The notes under the pieces: model-generated
Told to the model about the DNA's origin: nothing
What the model saw: the letters and a program-made list of their open reading frames with translations, nothing else
Database searches by the model: none
NCBI GenBank assembly: GCA_046566145.1
Contig: JBKHXF010000032.1
Span: 62,001-126,000 of the forward strand
DNA from: JBKHXF01 sp046566145
GTDB taxonomy: Bacteria; Actinomycetota; Nitriliruptoria; Nitriliruptorales; Nitriliruptoraceae
Direction of reading: 5' to 3'
Length of the DNA stretch: 64,000 nucleotides
Made by a program: the position numbers and the translations under genes
In this document: positions 18,539 through 27,488 of the stretch, in pieces
Position numbering within the stretch: position 1 is the first letter of the stretch
How the letters are laid out: each line of letters opens with the position of its first letter

Positions 18539-18735
18539 CGGCGGGGACGGTACCCGCGCGCCCGCGCTGCCCCGGGCCGCCACGGGGGCCCACCGGGGAG
18601 GAACCGGGCCGCTCGACGTCGAACGACCGTAGGGGTGCGGTCGGGAGAGGACCGTCGTCGGTGCGTGGCCATGTGCCCGTCCGGTGCGTGCCTCCCGCCG
18701 CGCGACCTCCACCTCCCGCTCGACCGGAGCCCCCT

Positions 18736-21303
18736 GTGCGACCCCAGTCCCCTCGCCTCGGTGCGCGCGTGCTCGCCGCCGTGGCCGCCTCCAGCCTCGC
18801 CCTGATCCCGAGCGCCGCCGGCGCGGAGGGCCTGCTCGCGCCGCCCGACGGCGTCTACGAGGCGACCATCACGCGGACCGCCTTCGGCATCCCGCACATC
18901 CTCGCCGAGGACTTCGGCTCGCTCGGCTTCGGCCAGGGCTACGGCGCCGCGCAGGACATCGGCTGCTCCATCGCCGAGGTGCTGGTGACCGGCCGCGGCG
19001 AGCGCTCCAAGTGGTTCGGCCCTGACGAGCGCTACACCGACCAGGTGACGCTCGACGCGACCAACCTCCAGGTCGACACCCTCTTCGGCGACATCATCAA
19101 CCGCGGCGTCGTGGAGGAGCTGCTGGCCTCCGACGACCCGGGCATCGCGCCGGGCGCCGAGGTCCGCGCGATGGTCGAGGGCTACGTGGCCGGCTACAAC
19201 GCCTGGCTCGAGGACGTCGGCGGGCCGGACGGCATCGACGACCCGGCCTGCGCCGGCGAGGAGTGGGTCGGCCCGGCCGAGCCGCTCGACCTGTACCGCG
19301 GCATCTACGCGGCGAACCTGCTCGCGTCCTCCGGCGTCTTCGTGGAGGAGATCGCGGACGCCGCGCCGCCGACCGAGAAGGGCCAGACCGGCCTGCCCAT
19401 CCCGATCGACGGCCCGACGTTCGCCGAGGTCCCCGACGTCCTGCCGAGCGCCGAGGAGGTCGAGGCGGCGCTCGGGCGCGGCGAGTCGCTGCCGTTCGGC
19501 TCCAACGGCACCGCGCTCGGCTCGGCCGCGACCGACACCGGTCGCGGCATGGTGCTCGGCAACCCCCACTTCCCGTGGCAGGGCCGGTACCGCTTCACCC
19601 AGACCCAGCTCACCATCCCCGGCGTGTACGACGTGCGCGGCGGGATGCTGCACGGCTCCCCGGTCGTGAACATCGGCTGGACCGACGACGTCGCCTGGAC
19701 CCACACCGTCTCGACGGCGTTCCGCTTCACCCCCTACGAGTACCCGCTCCTCGGCTCGCCGACGACCTACCTGTCGTCCGAGGGCCCGAAGGAGCTCGAG
19801 CGCCGCACCGTCGACGTCGAGCTGCCCGACGGCTCCGCCGTCACCACCGACCTCTACCGCACCGACGAGGGCTACGTCGTCGACGCGCCCGCCATCCTCA
19901 TCGGCTGGACGCCGGTCAGCGTCTGGGCCATCCGCGACGCCAACGCCGAGCACCTCAAGACCCTCGACGTGTTCCACGAGATGGCCAAGGCCAAGGACGT
20001 CGACGAGCTGGCCGAGGCGCAGATCCGCACCATGGGCATCCCGTGGGTCAACACGATGGCGGCCGACCGGGACGGCACCGCGCTGTACGCCGACAACTCG
20101 GTGGTCCCGCACGTCACCAACGAGATGGCGCAGCGCTGCATGACCCCGGTGGGGCGTGCCCTGTTCCAGCTCGCCGGCCTGCCCGGGCTCAACGGCGCCC
20201 TCGCCGGCAGCGAGTGCGCCTGGGGCTCCGACGACGACGCGCCGCGCGACGGCATCTTCGGCGAGGCGAACCTGCCGGACGTCACCACCGACACCTGGGT
20301 CATCAACGCGAACGACAGCTACTGGCTGCCGAACCCGGAGCTGCCCCTGACGGGCTTCGCCCGGATCATCGGCTGCGAGGCGTGCCTGCGGACCCTGCGG
20401 ACGCGGATGGTCTACCGCTACGTGCTCGACCGGCTCGACGGGTCCGACGGGCTCGGCGGCCCGGACGTGTTCACCCACGACCAGCTCATGGCCATCCAGA
20501 CCGAGAACCGGGTGTACGGCGCGGAGCTCGCCCGCGAGGACGACGACCTGCAGGACGTCTGCGCCGCCGCCGACGTGCCGCAGGCCGCCTGCGACGCGCT
20601 CGCCGGCTGGGACGGCCGCACCGACGTCGACAGCCGTGGTGCCATCCTGTTCCGCGAGTTCTTCACCCGCGCCGGGGCGCAGACCTGGGAGGTGCCGTTC
20701 GACGCCGCCGACCCGGTGAACACGCCCCGCGACCTCGACGAGGACGCCTCGGCCGTCATCGCCGCGTTCGAGGCGGGCGTCGCCACCCTCGACGACGCGG
20801 GCGTCGCCTACGACGCGCCGCTCGGCAGCCAGCAGAAGGCCGGCGACGAGGGGGCCGGCGACATCCCGGTCCACGGCGGCTTCAGCTCGACCGGCAGCGC
20901 CAACGTCGTCGCGATCCGCAACCCGACCGCCAACACCGACGTGCTCTACCCGATCTCGTACGGGTCGAGCCACATCCAGGCGGTCGCCTTCGACGACGAG
21001 GGCGTGGAGGGCTGCACCATCCTCACCTACGGCCAGTCGTTCGACGCCTCCAGCGACCGGCACGACGACCAGACGCGCCTGTGGGCCGAGGAGGACTGGG
21101 TCTGCTGGCCGCGCACCCAGGAGGAGATCGCCGCCGAGGCGATCGAGACCACCACGGTGCGTCGGGCCGTCGCGGGTGCGCCCGCGCCGCTCGCGGCCGA
21201 CGACGGCATCGAGATGCCGGCCACGGGGGGTGGGCTCGCCGTCGCCGGGCTCGGTCTAGCCGGGCTGGCGCTCGGCCTGGGCCGCCGGCGCCAGGAGGCC
21301 TGA
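18736..21303 (+). CDS. Secreted penicillin acylase/AHL acylase-family hydrolase with sortase-like anchor
   Basis: The 855-residue precursor (GTG start, GGAG 6 nt upstream) has a signal peptide ending about AAGA|EG (30/31). An alpha-chain region follows, then the Ntn autocleavage site FG|SNGTALGS with the nucleophile Ser at 256, and GNPHFPWQGRYRFTQ, typical of the family. The beta chain runs to about 800. Family members cut amides such as acyl-homoserine lactones, aculeacin-type lipopeptides or beta-lactam side chains; the substrate is not readable here. The C-terminus has MPATG (827-831), about 18 hydrophobic residues and GRRRQEA, the layout of a cell-wall sorting signal with Met in place of Leu. 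The enzyme may thus be wall-anchored. Confidence 0.88.
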   Translation: MRPQSPRLGARVLAAVAASSLALIPSAAGAEGLLAPPDGVYEATITRTAFGIPHILAEDFGSLGFGQGYGAAQDIGCSIAEVLVTGRGERSKWFGPDERYTDQVTLDATNLQVDTLFGDIINRGVVEELLASDDPGIAPGAEVRAMVEGYVAGYNAWLEDVGGPDGIDDPACAGEEWVGPAEPLDLYRGIYAANLLASSGVFVEEIADAAPPTEKGQTGLPIPIDGPTFAEVPDVLPSAEEVEAALGRGESLPFGSNGTALGSAATDTGRGMVLGNPHFPWQGRYRFTQTQLTIPGVYDVRGGMLHGSPVVNIGWTDDVAWTHTVSTAFRFTPYEYPLLGSPTTYLSSEGPKELERRTVDVELPDGSAVTTDLYRTDEGYVVDAPAILIGWTPVSVWAIRDANAEHLKTLDVFHEMAKAKDVDELAEAQIRTMGIPWVNTMAADRDGTALYADNSVVPHVTNEMAQRCMTPVGRALFQLAGLPGLNGALAGSECAWGSDDDAPRDGIFGEANLPDVTTDTWVINANDSYWLPNPELPLTGFARIIGCEACLRTLRTRMVYRYVLDRLDGSDGLGGPDVFTHDQLMAIQTENRVYGAELAREDDDLQDVCAAADVPQAACDALAGWDGRTDVDSRGAILFREFFTRAGAQTWEVPFDAADPVNTPRDLDEDASAVIAAFEAGVATLDDAGVAYDAPLGSQQKAGDEGAGDIPVHGGFSSTGSANVVAIRNPTANTDVLYPISYGSSHIQAVAFDDEGVEGCTILTYGQSFDASSDRHDDQTRLWAEEDWVCWPRTQEEIAAEAIETTTVRRAVAGAPAPLAADDGIEMPATGGGLAVAGLGLAGLALGLGRRRQEA

Positions 21304-21321
21304 CCCGAGCGCGAGCCAGCC

Positions 21322-22923
21322 TCAGGGCTGTCCCGCGGCTCGCCACCTCGCGTGGCGGGCCGCGGTGCGTCCGGCCGCGCCGTCCGCCGCGAGGTCGTCG
21401 AGCGCCGCCGTGACCGCGGCCCAGGCGGTGGTGACCTCCGCGCCGGCGGGCTCGGGCACCACGGCGTCGCACAGGCCGAGCGCCAGCAGGTCGTGCGCGG
21501 TCGGCCGCAGCAGCGCCGCCACCTCGGGGGCCCGGCCGGCGTCGCGGTGCAGGATGGCCGCGGCGCCCTCCGGGGCGATCACCGAGAACGTCGCGTGCTG
21601 CTGCAGCAGCAGCCGGTCGGCCACCGCCAGCGCCAGCGCCCCGCCGGAGCCGCCCTCACCGGTCACCAGGCAGACGGTCGGTACGGGGAGGGCGAGGAGG
21701 CGCGAGAACGTCGCGGCGATGTGGTGGGCCACCCCGCCGGCCTCGCTCGACGCCGACGCGTCGGCCCCGGGCGTGTCGACGAGCGTCACCACCGGCAGGC
21801 CGAGGCGCTCGGCGAGGGCGAGGCCGCGCCACGCGAGCCGGTACCCGGCCGGGGTGACCCGGGCCTCGTCGACGTCCCGGTCCATCGCCACGACCACCAC
21901 CCGGTGGGGGGCGGAGCCGTGCGCCGCCGGCGGCAGGGTCGCGAGCGCCACCCGGATCGTGTCGTCGACGCCGCCGGCGCGGTCACCCCGCAGCGAGGCG
22001 GCGACGTCCACGGCCGCGAGGAAGCCGCCGGCGCGGGCCCGGGCGGGGTCGCGGGAGGCGAGGACCGCCGTCCAGGCGTCGGGCCGCTCCGCCGCGCCGG
22101 CGGCCGGCCGGTCGTCGGCGGGGGCAGCAGCGGGGGCCTGCGCAGGCGTCGCCCGCGTGTCGCCGGCGGCCCAGGCGAGCAGGGTCGTGAGCCGACCGGG
22201 CAGGTCGCCGCGCGCCACCACGTCGTCGACGAGCCCGGAGGCCCGGGCCCCCGCGGCGGTGTGCGACCCCTCGGGCAGCGGGCCCCCGGTCATCGCCTCG
22301 GCCACGCGGGGGCCGGCGAACCCGATGGTCGCGCCCGGCTCGGCCCACACCACGTCGGCGAGGTTCGCGTGGCTCGCGAACACCCCGCCCGTGGTCGGGT
22401 GGCGCAGCACGGCCACCTGCAGCAGCCCCGCCGCCGCGTGCGCGCGGGACGCGACCGTGGTGGCGGCCATCTGCACCAGCGACGCCATGCCCTCCTGCAT
22501 CCGGGCGCCACCCGTGGAGGGCAGCAGGACCACCGGCAGGCCCGCCTCCCGGGCGTGGTCGAACGCGGCGGCGATGACCGCGCCGGTGCGGGAGCCCATC
22601 GAGCCGCCGAGGAAGCCGAACTCCCACACCACGGCGACCAGCCCCGGTCCCGTCGCCGCGCCGGCGTCGTCGCGCAGGTGCCCGACGCCGGCGACCACCG
22701 ACTCGTCCGTGCCGGCCTCCGCGCGGGCGTCGGCCAGCCGGGCCCGGTACTCGGGCCACCCGAGCGGGTCGGGGACCACCGCCGGCGCGGGCAGCGACGC
22801 CGCGTCGGGCACCAGCCACTCGAGCAGGGCCACCGCCGGCGCGTGCCCGTGGGCCCCGCAGGCGGGGCACACCCCGGGGACGGGCCCGTCCAGCGGGGCG
22901 TCGCAGCGGCGGCAGGTCGGCAC
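21322..22923 (-). CDS. Fused acetyl-CoA carboxylase carboxyltransferase (AccD-AccA type)
   Basis: The 533-residue protein joins beta-like and alpha-like carboxyltransferase halves. It opens with a four-Cys zinc finger ([10 protein letters not shown] then CPACG). The beta half carries [35 protein letters not shown] and [12 protein letters not shown] low-complexity Ala/Pro linker lies near 260-285. The alpha half has [30 protein letters not shown] and [17 protein letters not shown]. Family role: transfer of CO2 from carboxybiotin to acetyl-CoA (or a related acyl-CoA) to begin fatty acid synthesis. The start GTG has GAGAGG 6 nt before it. No biotin carboxylase or BCCP gene is near, so its partners lie elsewhere. 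Confidence 0.88.
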   Translation of the reverse strand: MPTCRRCDAPLDGPVPGVCPACGAHGHAPAVALLEWLVPDAASLPAPAVVPDPLGWPEYRARLADARAEAGTDESVVAGVGHLRDDAGAATGPGLVAVVWEFGFLGGSMGSRTGAVIAAAFDHAREAGLPVVLLPSTGGARMQEGMASLVQMAATTVASRAHAAAGLLQVAVLRHPTTGGVFASHANLADVVWAEPGATIGFAGPRVAEAMTGGPLPEGSHTAAGARASGLVDDVVARGDLPGRLTTLLAWAAGDTRATPAQAPAAAPADDRPAAGAAERPDAWTAVLASRDPARARAGGFLAAVDVAASLRGDRAGGVDDTIRVALATLPPAAHGSAPHRVVVVAMDRDVDEARVTPAGYRLAWRGLALAERLGLPVVTLVDTPGADASASSEAGGVAHHIAATFSRLLALPVPTVCLVTGEGGSGGALALAVADRLLLQQHATFSVIAPEGAAAILHRDAGRAPEVAALLRPTAHDLLALGLCDAVVPEPAGAEVTTAWAAVTAALDDLAADGAAGRTAARHARWRAAGQP

Positions 22924-23031
22924 GGTCGGCCTCTCGGTCGGCGTCACGGTCGTCGGGGTCGCGGTGGCGGTCGAGGCCGGACCGTAGTCCGCTCGGCCAC
23001 GGTCGGATGTGGTCGCCGACGAGCGCTCGAC

Positions 23032-23037
23032 TACCCT
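23032..23037 (+). promoter_or_regulatory. -10-like TACCCT in the carboxyltransferase/mutase divergent region
   Basis: TACCCT lies 147 nt before the cobalamin-binding gene, the same hexamer as at 14484 and 30418. The rest of this 261-nt intergenic region (22924-23184) shows no gene or strong palindrome. Confidence 0.3.
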
Positions 23038-23184
23038 CCGCGCCCAGCGGCGGCCCGCGCCCCCCGCCCGGCAGGCGTCGGTGGGTGCACGTCGGTCCGC
23101 TCCCACCGCGTGCGCGTCCCCCCGGCGTGCGCGAGCGCACGTCGTCCCCGTCGAACACCACCGCCGAGCCGTCAGGAGCACACC

Positions 23185-23583
23185 GTGGCCATCCGCGTCG
23201 TCGTGGCCAAGCCCGGTCTGGACGGGCACGACCGTGGCGCCAAGGTCGTCGCCCGCGCCCTGCGGGACGCCGGCATGGAGGTCATCTACACGGGCCTGCA
23301 CCAGACCCCCGAGCAGATCGTGTCGGCGACGCTGCAGGAGGACGCGCAGGCGGTCGGCCTGTCGGTCCACTCCGGCGCCCACATGACGCTGTTCCGCAAG
23401 GTCGTGGACCTGCTGGCCGAGGCCGGCGCCGACGACGTGGTGGTGTTCGGCGGCGGGATCATCCCGCAGGCGGACGTGACCGCCCTCAAGGAGGCGGGCG
23501 TCGCCGAGATCTTCACCCCCGGGACCCCGATGGGGGACATCGTGGCGTGGGTCGAGGCCAACGTCCCCGACCGCACCGCGTAG
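23185..23583 (+). CDS. Cobalamin-binding subunit of an acyl-CoA mutase (MCM C-terminal type)
   Basis: The 132-residue protein is a free B12-binding domain. It has [18 protein letters not shown], with the base-off/His-on D-x-H-x-x-G motif, then [11 protein letters not shown] and [12 protein letters not shown], which shape the nucleotide-loop pocket. Small subunits like this pair with a separate large subunit in isobutyryl-CoA mutase, 2-hydroxyisobutyryl-CoA mutase and split methylmalonyl-CoA mutases. No large subunit is adjacent. The mutase at 38328-40349 has its own B12 domain. AGGAG lies 6 nt before the GTG. Its position next to sucCD fits a succinyl-CoA-producing mutase, but that is inference. 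Confidence 0.88.
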   Translation: MAIRVVVAKPGLDGHDRGAKVVARALRDAGMEVIYTGLHQTPEQIVSATLQEDAQAVGLSVHSGAHMTLFRKVVDLLAEAGADDVVVFGGGIIPQADVTALKEAGVAEIFTPGTPMGDIVAWVEANVPDRTA

Positions 23584-23643
23584 CCCCGCCCCACCCACCG
23601 CACCCCCGACCCTCACCTTCCACACCAGCGAGAGAGGCATCCG

Positions 23644-24807
23644 ATGGACCTCGTCGAGTTCCAGGGCAAGCAGCTGTTCCGTCGCAACGGCGTCCCCGTC
23701 CCGCCGGAGGGTGCGGTCTGCCGCACCGTCGACGAGGTCGAGGCCGCCGCGCGCGAGCTGGGCGGCATGACCGTCATCAAGGCCCAGGTGAAGATGGGTG
23801 GCCGCGGCAAGGCCGGCGGCGTGAAGCTCGCCAAGGACGCCGACGAGGCCCGCACGCACGCCGAGTCGATCTTCGGCCTCGACATCAAGGGCCACGTCGT
23901 CAACGTGATCTACGTCGAGCCGGCGTCGGACATCGCCGAGGAGTACTACCTCTCGATCCTCCACGACCGCGTCAACAAGGGCTACCTCGTCATCTGCTCC
24001 CGTGAGGGCGGCATGGACATCGAGGAGGTCAACCGCACCAAGCCCGAGGCCGTCGTCAAGGAGCCGCTGCTCCCCGGTGAGACCGAGGGCGGCCTGCCGG
24101 CCGAGCGTGCCCTCGACATCGTCACCCGTGCCGCGCTGCCCGAGCAGGTCCGCGAGGAGGCCGCCGACCTGCTGGTGAAGCTCTTCGCCGCCATGCGCGA
24201 CGAGGACGCGACGCTGGTCGAGATCAACCCGCTGATCCTCACTGAGGACGGCCGGGTCATCGCGCTGGACGCGAAGGTCTCGCTGGACGGCAACGCCGCC
24301 TTCCGCCACGGCGAGTACGACGAGTGGAAGATCGACGGCATCGACGCCGACGACCCGCTCGAGGCCGAGGCCAAGGAGAAGGGCATCCAGTACGTGAAGC
24401 TGGACGGCTCGGTCGGGGTGCTCGGCAACGGCGCCGGTCTGGTCATGGCGACCCTCGACGTCGTCGCGCAGCACGGCGGCAAGGCCGCGAACTTCCTCGA
24501 CATCGGTGGTGGCGCGTCCGCCGACGCGATGGCCGAGTCGCTCGCGCTCGTGCTCAAGGACCCGGCGGTCAAGAGCGTGTTCGTGAACATCTTCGGCGGC
24601 ATCACCCGCGGTGAGGAGGTCGCCAACGGCATCGTCGAGGCGACCAACCGCCTCGGGGACTTCCCGCAGAAGCTCGTGGTCCGCCTCGACGGCACCAACG
24701 CCGAGGAGGGCCGTCGCATCCTGACCGAGGCCGACCTGCCCAACGTCATCGCCGCGGCGACCATGGACGAGGCGGCCGAGAAGGCCGTCGAGCTCGCAAC
24801 CGCCTGA
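23644..24807 (+). CDS. sucC: Succinyl-CoA synthetase, beta subunit
   Basis: The 387-residue subunit has an N-terminal ATP-grasp domain (DLVEFQGKQLFRRNGVPVPPEG, KAQVKMGGRGKAGGVKLA, LVEINPLILTEDG). The C-terminal CoA-ligase-like half shows FLDIGGGASADAMAES and FVNIFGGITRGEEVANGI. With SucD it interconverts succinyl-CoA and succinate with nucleotide triphosphate in the TCA cycle. GAGAGAGG lies just before the ATG. Only 29 nt separate it from sucD. Confidence 0.97.
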   Translation: MDLVEFQGKQLFRRNGVPVPPEGAVCRTVDEVEAAARELGGMTVIKAQVKMGGRGKAGGVKLAKDADEARTHAESIFGLDIKGHVVNVIYVEPASDIAEEYYLSILHDRVNKGYLVICSREGGMDIEEVNRTKPEAVVKEPLLPGETEGGLPAERALDIVTRAALPEQVREEAADLLVKLFAAMRDEDATLVEINPLILTEDGRVIALDAKVSLDGNAAFRHGEYDEWKIDGIDADDPLEAEAKEKGIQYVKLDGSVGVLGNGAGLVMATLDVVAQHGGKAANFLDIGGGASADAMAESLALVLKDPAVKSVFVNIFGGITRGEEVANGIVEATNRLGDFPQKLVVRLDGTNAEEGRRILTEADLPNVIAAATMDEAAEKAVELATA

Positions 24808-24836
24808 CCCGCCACGACGAGAACGAGGACAGACAG

Positions 24837-25727
24837 ATGAGCATCTTCATCGACGAGAACACCACGGTCGTCGTGCAGGGCATCGGCTCGCAGGGGACCT
24901 TCCACGCCAAGCGCAACAAGGACTACGGCACCAAGGTCGTCGCCGGCACCCACCCGAAGAAGGGCGGCACCACCTGGGAGGGCCTCGACGTCCCGGTCTT
25001 CGCGACCGTGAAGGAGGCCGTCACCGAGGCCGGCGCCAACACCTCGCTGGTCATGGTCCCGGCGCCGTTCACCAAGGACGCCATCCTCGAGGCCTACGAG
25101 GCCGGCATCGAGACCATCGTCGCCATCACCGAGGGCGTCCCGGTCCACGACATGACCGAGGTCTACGACACGGTCGTGCGCAAGGGCGGCGTCCGCCTGC
25201 TCGGCCCGAACTGCCCCGGTCTGATCAGCCCCGGCAAGTCGAACGTCGGCATCATCCCGGCCGACATCCCGACCCCCGGTCGCGTCGGCCTCGTGTCGCG
25301 CTCCGGCACCCTGACCTACCAGATCATGCACGAGCTGGCGCAGGCCGGCATCGGCATCTCGACCTGCGTCGGCATCGGCGGTGACCCGGTCATCGGCACG
25401 CAGTTCCTCGACGTCATCCAGGCGTTCGCCGAGGACCCCGACACCGACGCGATCGCGTTCGTCGGCGAGATCGGCGGCTCCGAGGAGCAGAAGGCCGGCG
25501 AGTGGATCCGGGACAACATCCCGGACACCCCGGTGGTCGGCTACATCGCCGGCTTCGAGGCGCCCGAGGGCAAGCAGATGGGCCACGCCGGCGCCATCGT
25601 CAAGGAGGGCGGCCCCGGCGGTGAGTCCGCGGCCGAGAAGAAGGAGATCCTCGAGGGCTTCGGCATCTCGGTGGCGATGAACCCCTCCGAGGCCGCGAAG
25701 CTCATGATCGAGCGTCTCCAGGGCTGA
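24837..25727 (+). CDS. sucD: Succinyl-CoA synthetase, alpha subunit
   Basis: The 296-residue subunit has the CoA-binding Rossmann domain (TVVVQGIGSQGTFHAKRNKDYGTKVV), GPNCPGLISPGKSNVGIIP, and the phosphohistidine loop KQMGHAGAIV with the catalytic His at 250. It ends with the usual ligase domain. GAGGA precedes the ATG. A very strong terminator follows, so sucCD (perhaps with the upstream mutase subunit gene) form one transcript. Confidence 0.97.
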   Translation: MSIFIDENTTVVVQGIGSQGTFHAKRNKDYGTKVVAGTHPKKGGTTWEGLDVPVFATVKEAVTEAGANTSLVMVPAPFTKDAILEAYEAGIETIVAITEGVPVHDMTEVYDTVVRKGGVRLLGPNCPGLISPGKSNVGIIPADIPTPGRVGLVSRSGTLTYQIMHELAQAGIGISTCVGIGGDPVIGTQFLDVIQAFAEDPDTDAIAFVGEIGGSEEQKAGEWIRDNIPDTPVVGYIAGFEAPEGKQMGHAGAIVKEGGPGGESAAEKKEILEGFGISVAMNPSEAAKLMIERLQG

Positions 25728-25751
25728 GCCCGACCGCGCCACGCGCACACG

Positions 25752-25787
25752 ACGAGGCCCCGCCGGCGACCGCCGGCGGGGCCTCGT
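25752..25787 (+). terminator. Strong intrinsic terminator after sucD
   Basis: A perfect 17-bp stem (arm ACGAGGCCCCGCCGGCG) with a 2-nt gap at the tip (effectively a small loop) lies 24 nt after the stop codon. Confidence 0.8.
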
Positions 25788-25816
25788 GGTCGTCGCCGGC
25801 CGAGCGGTGGGGCCCC

Positions 25817-25826
25817 TAGGCTCGCG
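25817..25826 (+). promoter_or_regulatory. TAGGCTCGCG, likely -10 region for the EthD/FIST operon
   Basis: One of four copies of this decamer in the window, all in the correct orientation before a gene. Here it lies 45 nt before the ATG at 25872, right after the sucD terminator. Confidence 0.45.
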
Positions 25827-25871
25827 GGCGAGCGCCCGGACCGGGCGCGACCAGACCACGGGAGCCGACAC

Positions 25872-26186
25872 ATGGCCAGCTTCACCGTCCTCTACACCAA
25901 GCCCGAGAACGACGCCGAGGCGTTCCTCGAGGAGTACAAGACCGACCACCTCGCCATCGCCGAGCGCTTCCCGAAGATGACCGGCTACACCACCACGGTG
26001 TTCACCGGCACCCCCCGCGGCGGCGACGCGCCGTACTACGTGATGTTCCACGGCACCTGGGACTCGGTGGCCGACCTGCAGGAGGCCCTGCGCGACCCGG
26101 TGCTGATGGAGGCGTCGAAGCACGCCATGGGGATGCTGCAGAAGTACGGCAACTCCGCCGAGATGATCCTCGGCGACGAGGCCTGA
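25872..26186 (+). CDS. EthD-family protein
   Basis: The 104-residue protein matches the dimeric ferredoxin-like EthD family: MASFTVLYTKPENDAEAFLEEYKTDHLAIAERFPKM at the start, a central PYYVMFHGTWDSVADLQEAL, and a C-terminal GMLQKYGNSAEMILGDEA. EthD itself is needed for ethyl tert-butyl ether degradation, but most homologues are uncharacterised small oxidoreductase- or oxygenase-like proteins. GGGAG lies upstream of the ATG. The FIST gene starts 5 nt after its stop, so the two form an operon. Confidence 0.85.
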   Translation: MASFTVLYTKPENDAEAFLEEYKTDHLAIAERFPKMTGYTTTVFTGTPRGGDAPYYVMFHGTWDSVADLQEALRDPVLMEASKHAMGMLQKYGNSAEMILGDEA

Positions 26187-26191
26187 GCCAC

Positions 26192-27355
26192 ATGCGGGTC
26201 GTCGCCGCCACCTCCACCTCGCCGGACGTCGTCGTGGCGCGCGAGGAGGTGGTGGCGCGGCTCGTGGCCGAGCTCGACGGGGACCCGGCCGACCTGGTGG
26301 TGCTGTTCGCGTCGCTCGGCCACCGCACCGCGCTGGCCGACCACGCCGAGGCGCTCGCCGACGCCCTCGGCGCACCGCCGGCGCTGGTCGGGGGGGTCGC
26401 GCAGGGCGTCGTGGGTGCCGACCGGGAGCTGGAGGACGGCCCGGCGCTGACCGCCTGGGTCGCCGTGCTCGACGGCGGTGAGGCCGCGCCGTTCCGGACG
26501 TGGGCCGTGCGCTCCGAGTCGGGGACCACCAGCGTCCTCGGCTGGCCGGACACCCGGCCCGACGACGTCGTCGTCCTGCTCGTCGACCCGTTCACCTACC
26601 CCGTCGGTGACGTCCTGCGGCGCATGTCCGAGGAGCGTCCCGGCCACGCCGTGGTGGGCGGCATGGTGACGGGCGGGCCCGGGGGGACCGGGCTGGTCCT
26701 CGGCGACCAGGTCCACCCCGACGGGGCCGTCGGGGTCGTGCTGCGCGACGTCGACGCCCATGTGCTCGTCAGCCAGGGGTGCCGACCGGTGGGGGAGCCC
26801 CTCACCGTCACGGCCGCCGAGGGCAACGTCCTGCTGCAGCTCGCCGGACGCCCCGCCGTCGAGGTCCTCGCTGAGCTGCTGGAGCAGGCCGACGAGGTGG
26901 AGGCCGCCCGGATCCAGCGGGGCCTGCAGGTCGGCCTCGTCGCCGACCTCCACCGCGACGAGTACGAGGTCGGGGACTTCCTCGTCCGTGGGGTGCTCGG
27001 CATCGACCGGGAGCGGGGTGGGGTCGTCGTCGGCGACGCCGTGGAGGTCGGCCAGGTGGCCTGCTTCCACGTCCGCGACGCCGACGCCGCCGGCGCGGAC
27101 CTCCACGACCGGCTCGCGGCAACCGTCGGCGAGCCGACCGCCGGCGCGTTGCTGTTCACCTGCAACGGGCGCGGCAGCCATCTGTTCGGGCTGCCCGACC
27201 ACGACCGGGGGGTGCTGCAGTCGTTCGTGGACGCGCCGGTGTCCGGGGCCTTCTGCGCCGGCGAGCTCGGCCCGGTCGGCGACGCGAACCACGTCCACGG
27301 CTTCACGGCGTCCGTGCTGCTGCTTCGAGGGGAGTCCGACCCTTCGGGGACGTAA
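26192..27355 (+). CDS. FIST domain signal-sensing protein
   Basis: The 387-residue protein has the FIST N and FIST C domains. The N half begins MRVVAATSTSPDVVVAREEVVARLVAELDGDPADLVVLFAS and contains LVGGVAQGVVG. The C half has FLVRGVLGIDRERGGVVVGDAVEVGQVACFHVRDAD and ends ALLFTCNGRGSHLFG with the typical GPVG.NHVHGFTASVLL. FIST domains are thought to bind small ligands such as amino acids, and occur fused to or next to signalling proteins. None is fused here. The stop codon (TAA, rare in this window) lies inside the GlnR-like box of glnB. Confidence 0.88.
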   Translation: MRVVAATSTSPDVVVAREEVVARLVAELDGDPADLVVLFASLGHRTALADHAEALADALGAPPALVGGVAQGVVGADRELEDGPALTAWVAVLDGGEAAPFRTWAVRSESGTTSVLGWPDTRPDDVVVLLVDPFTYPVGDVLRRMSEERPGHAVVGGMVTGGPGGTGLVLGDQVHPDGAVGVVLRDVDAHVLVSQGCRPVGEPLTVTAAEGNVLLQLAGRPAVEVLAELLEQADEVEAARIQRGLQVGLVADLHRDEYEVGDFLVRGVLGIDRERGGVVVGDAVEVGQVACFHVRDADAAGADLHDRLAATVGEPTAGALLFTCNGRGSHLFGLPDHDRGVLQSFVDAPVSGAFCAGELGPVGDANHVHGFTASVLLLRGESDPSGT

Positions 27356-27389
27356 CCGAACCGAAACAACCGAGACACGGCCGAGCAAC
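27352..27389 (+). promoter_or_regulatory. GlnR-box-like site before glnB
   Basis: Four pentamers occur at exact 11-nt intervals: GTAAC-n6-GAAAC-n6-GACAC-n6-GCAAC. This is the geometry and near-consensus of actinobacterial GlnR boxes (GTnAC-n6-GaAAC repeated). The stretch is strikingly A-rich against its surroundings. It lies 99 nt before the glnB start and overlaps the preceding stop codon. Control of glnB by GlnR, the global nitrogen regulator, is the natural reading. No glnR gene is in the window. Confidence 0.65.
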
Positions 27390-27488
27390 GGCCACGGTGC
27401 AGGATGCGCGGGCCGGCTGACGGGTGGGCCCCACGCCCTCCACGCGGCCCGGCGCAGCCCGGTCACCGCCTGCGAGGAGTCCAACAAC

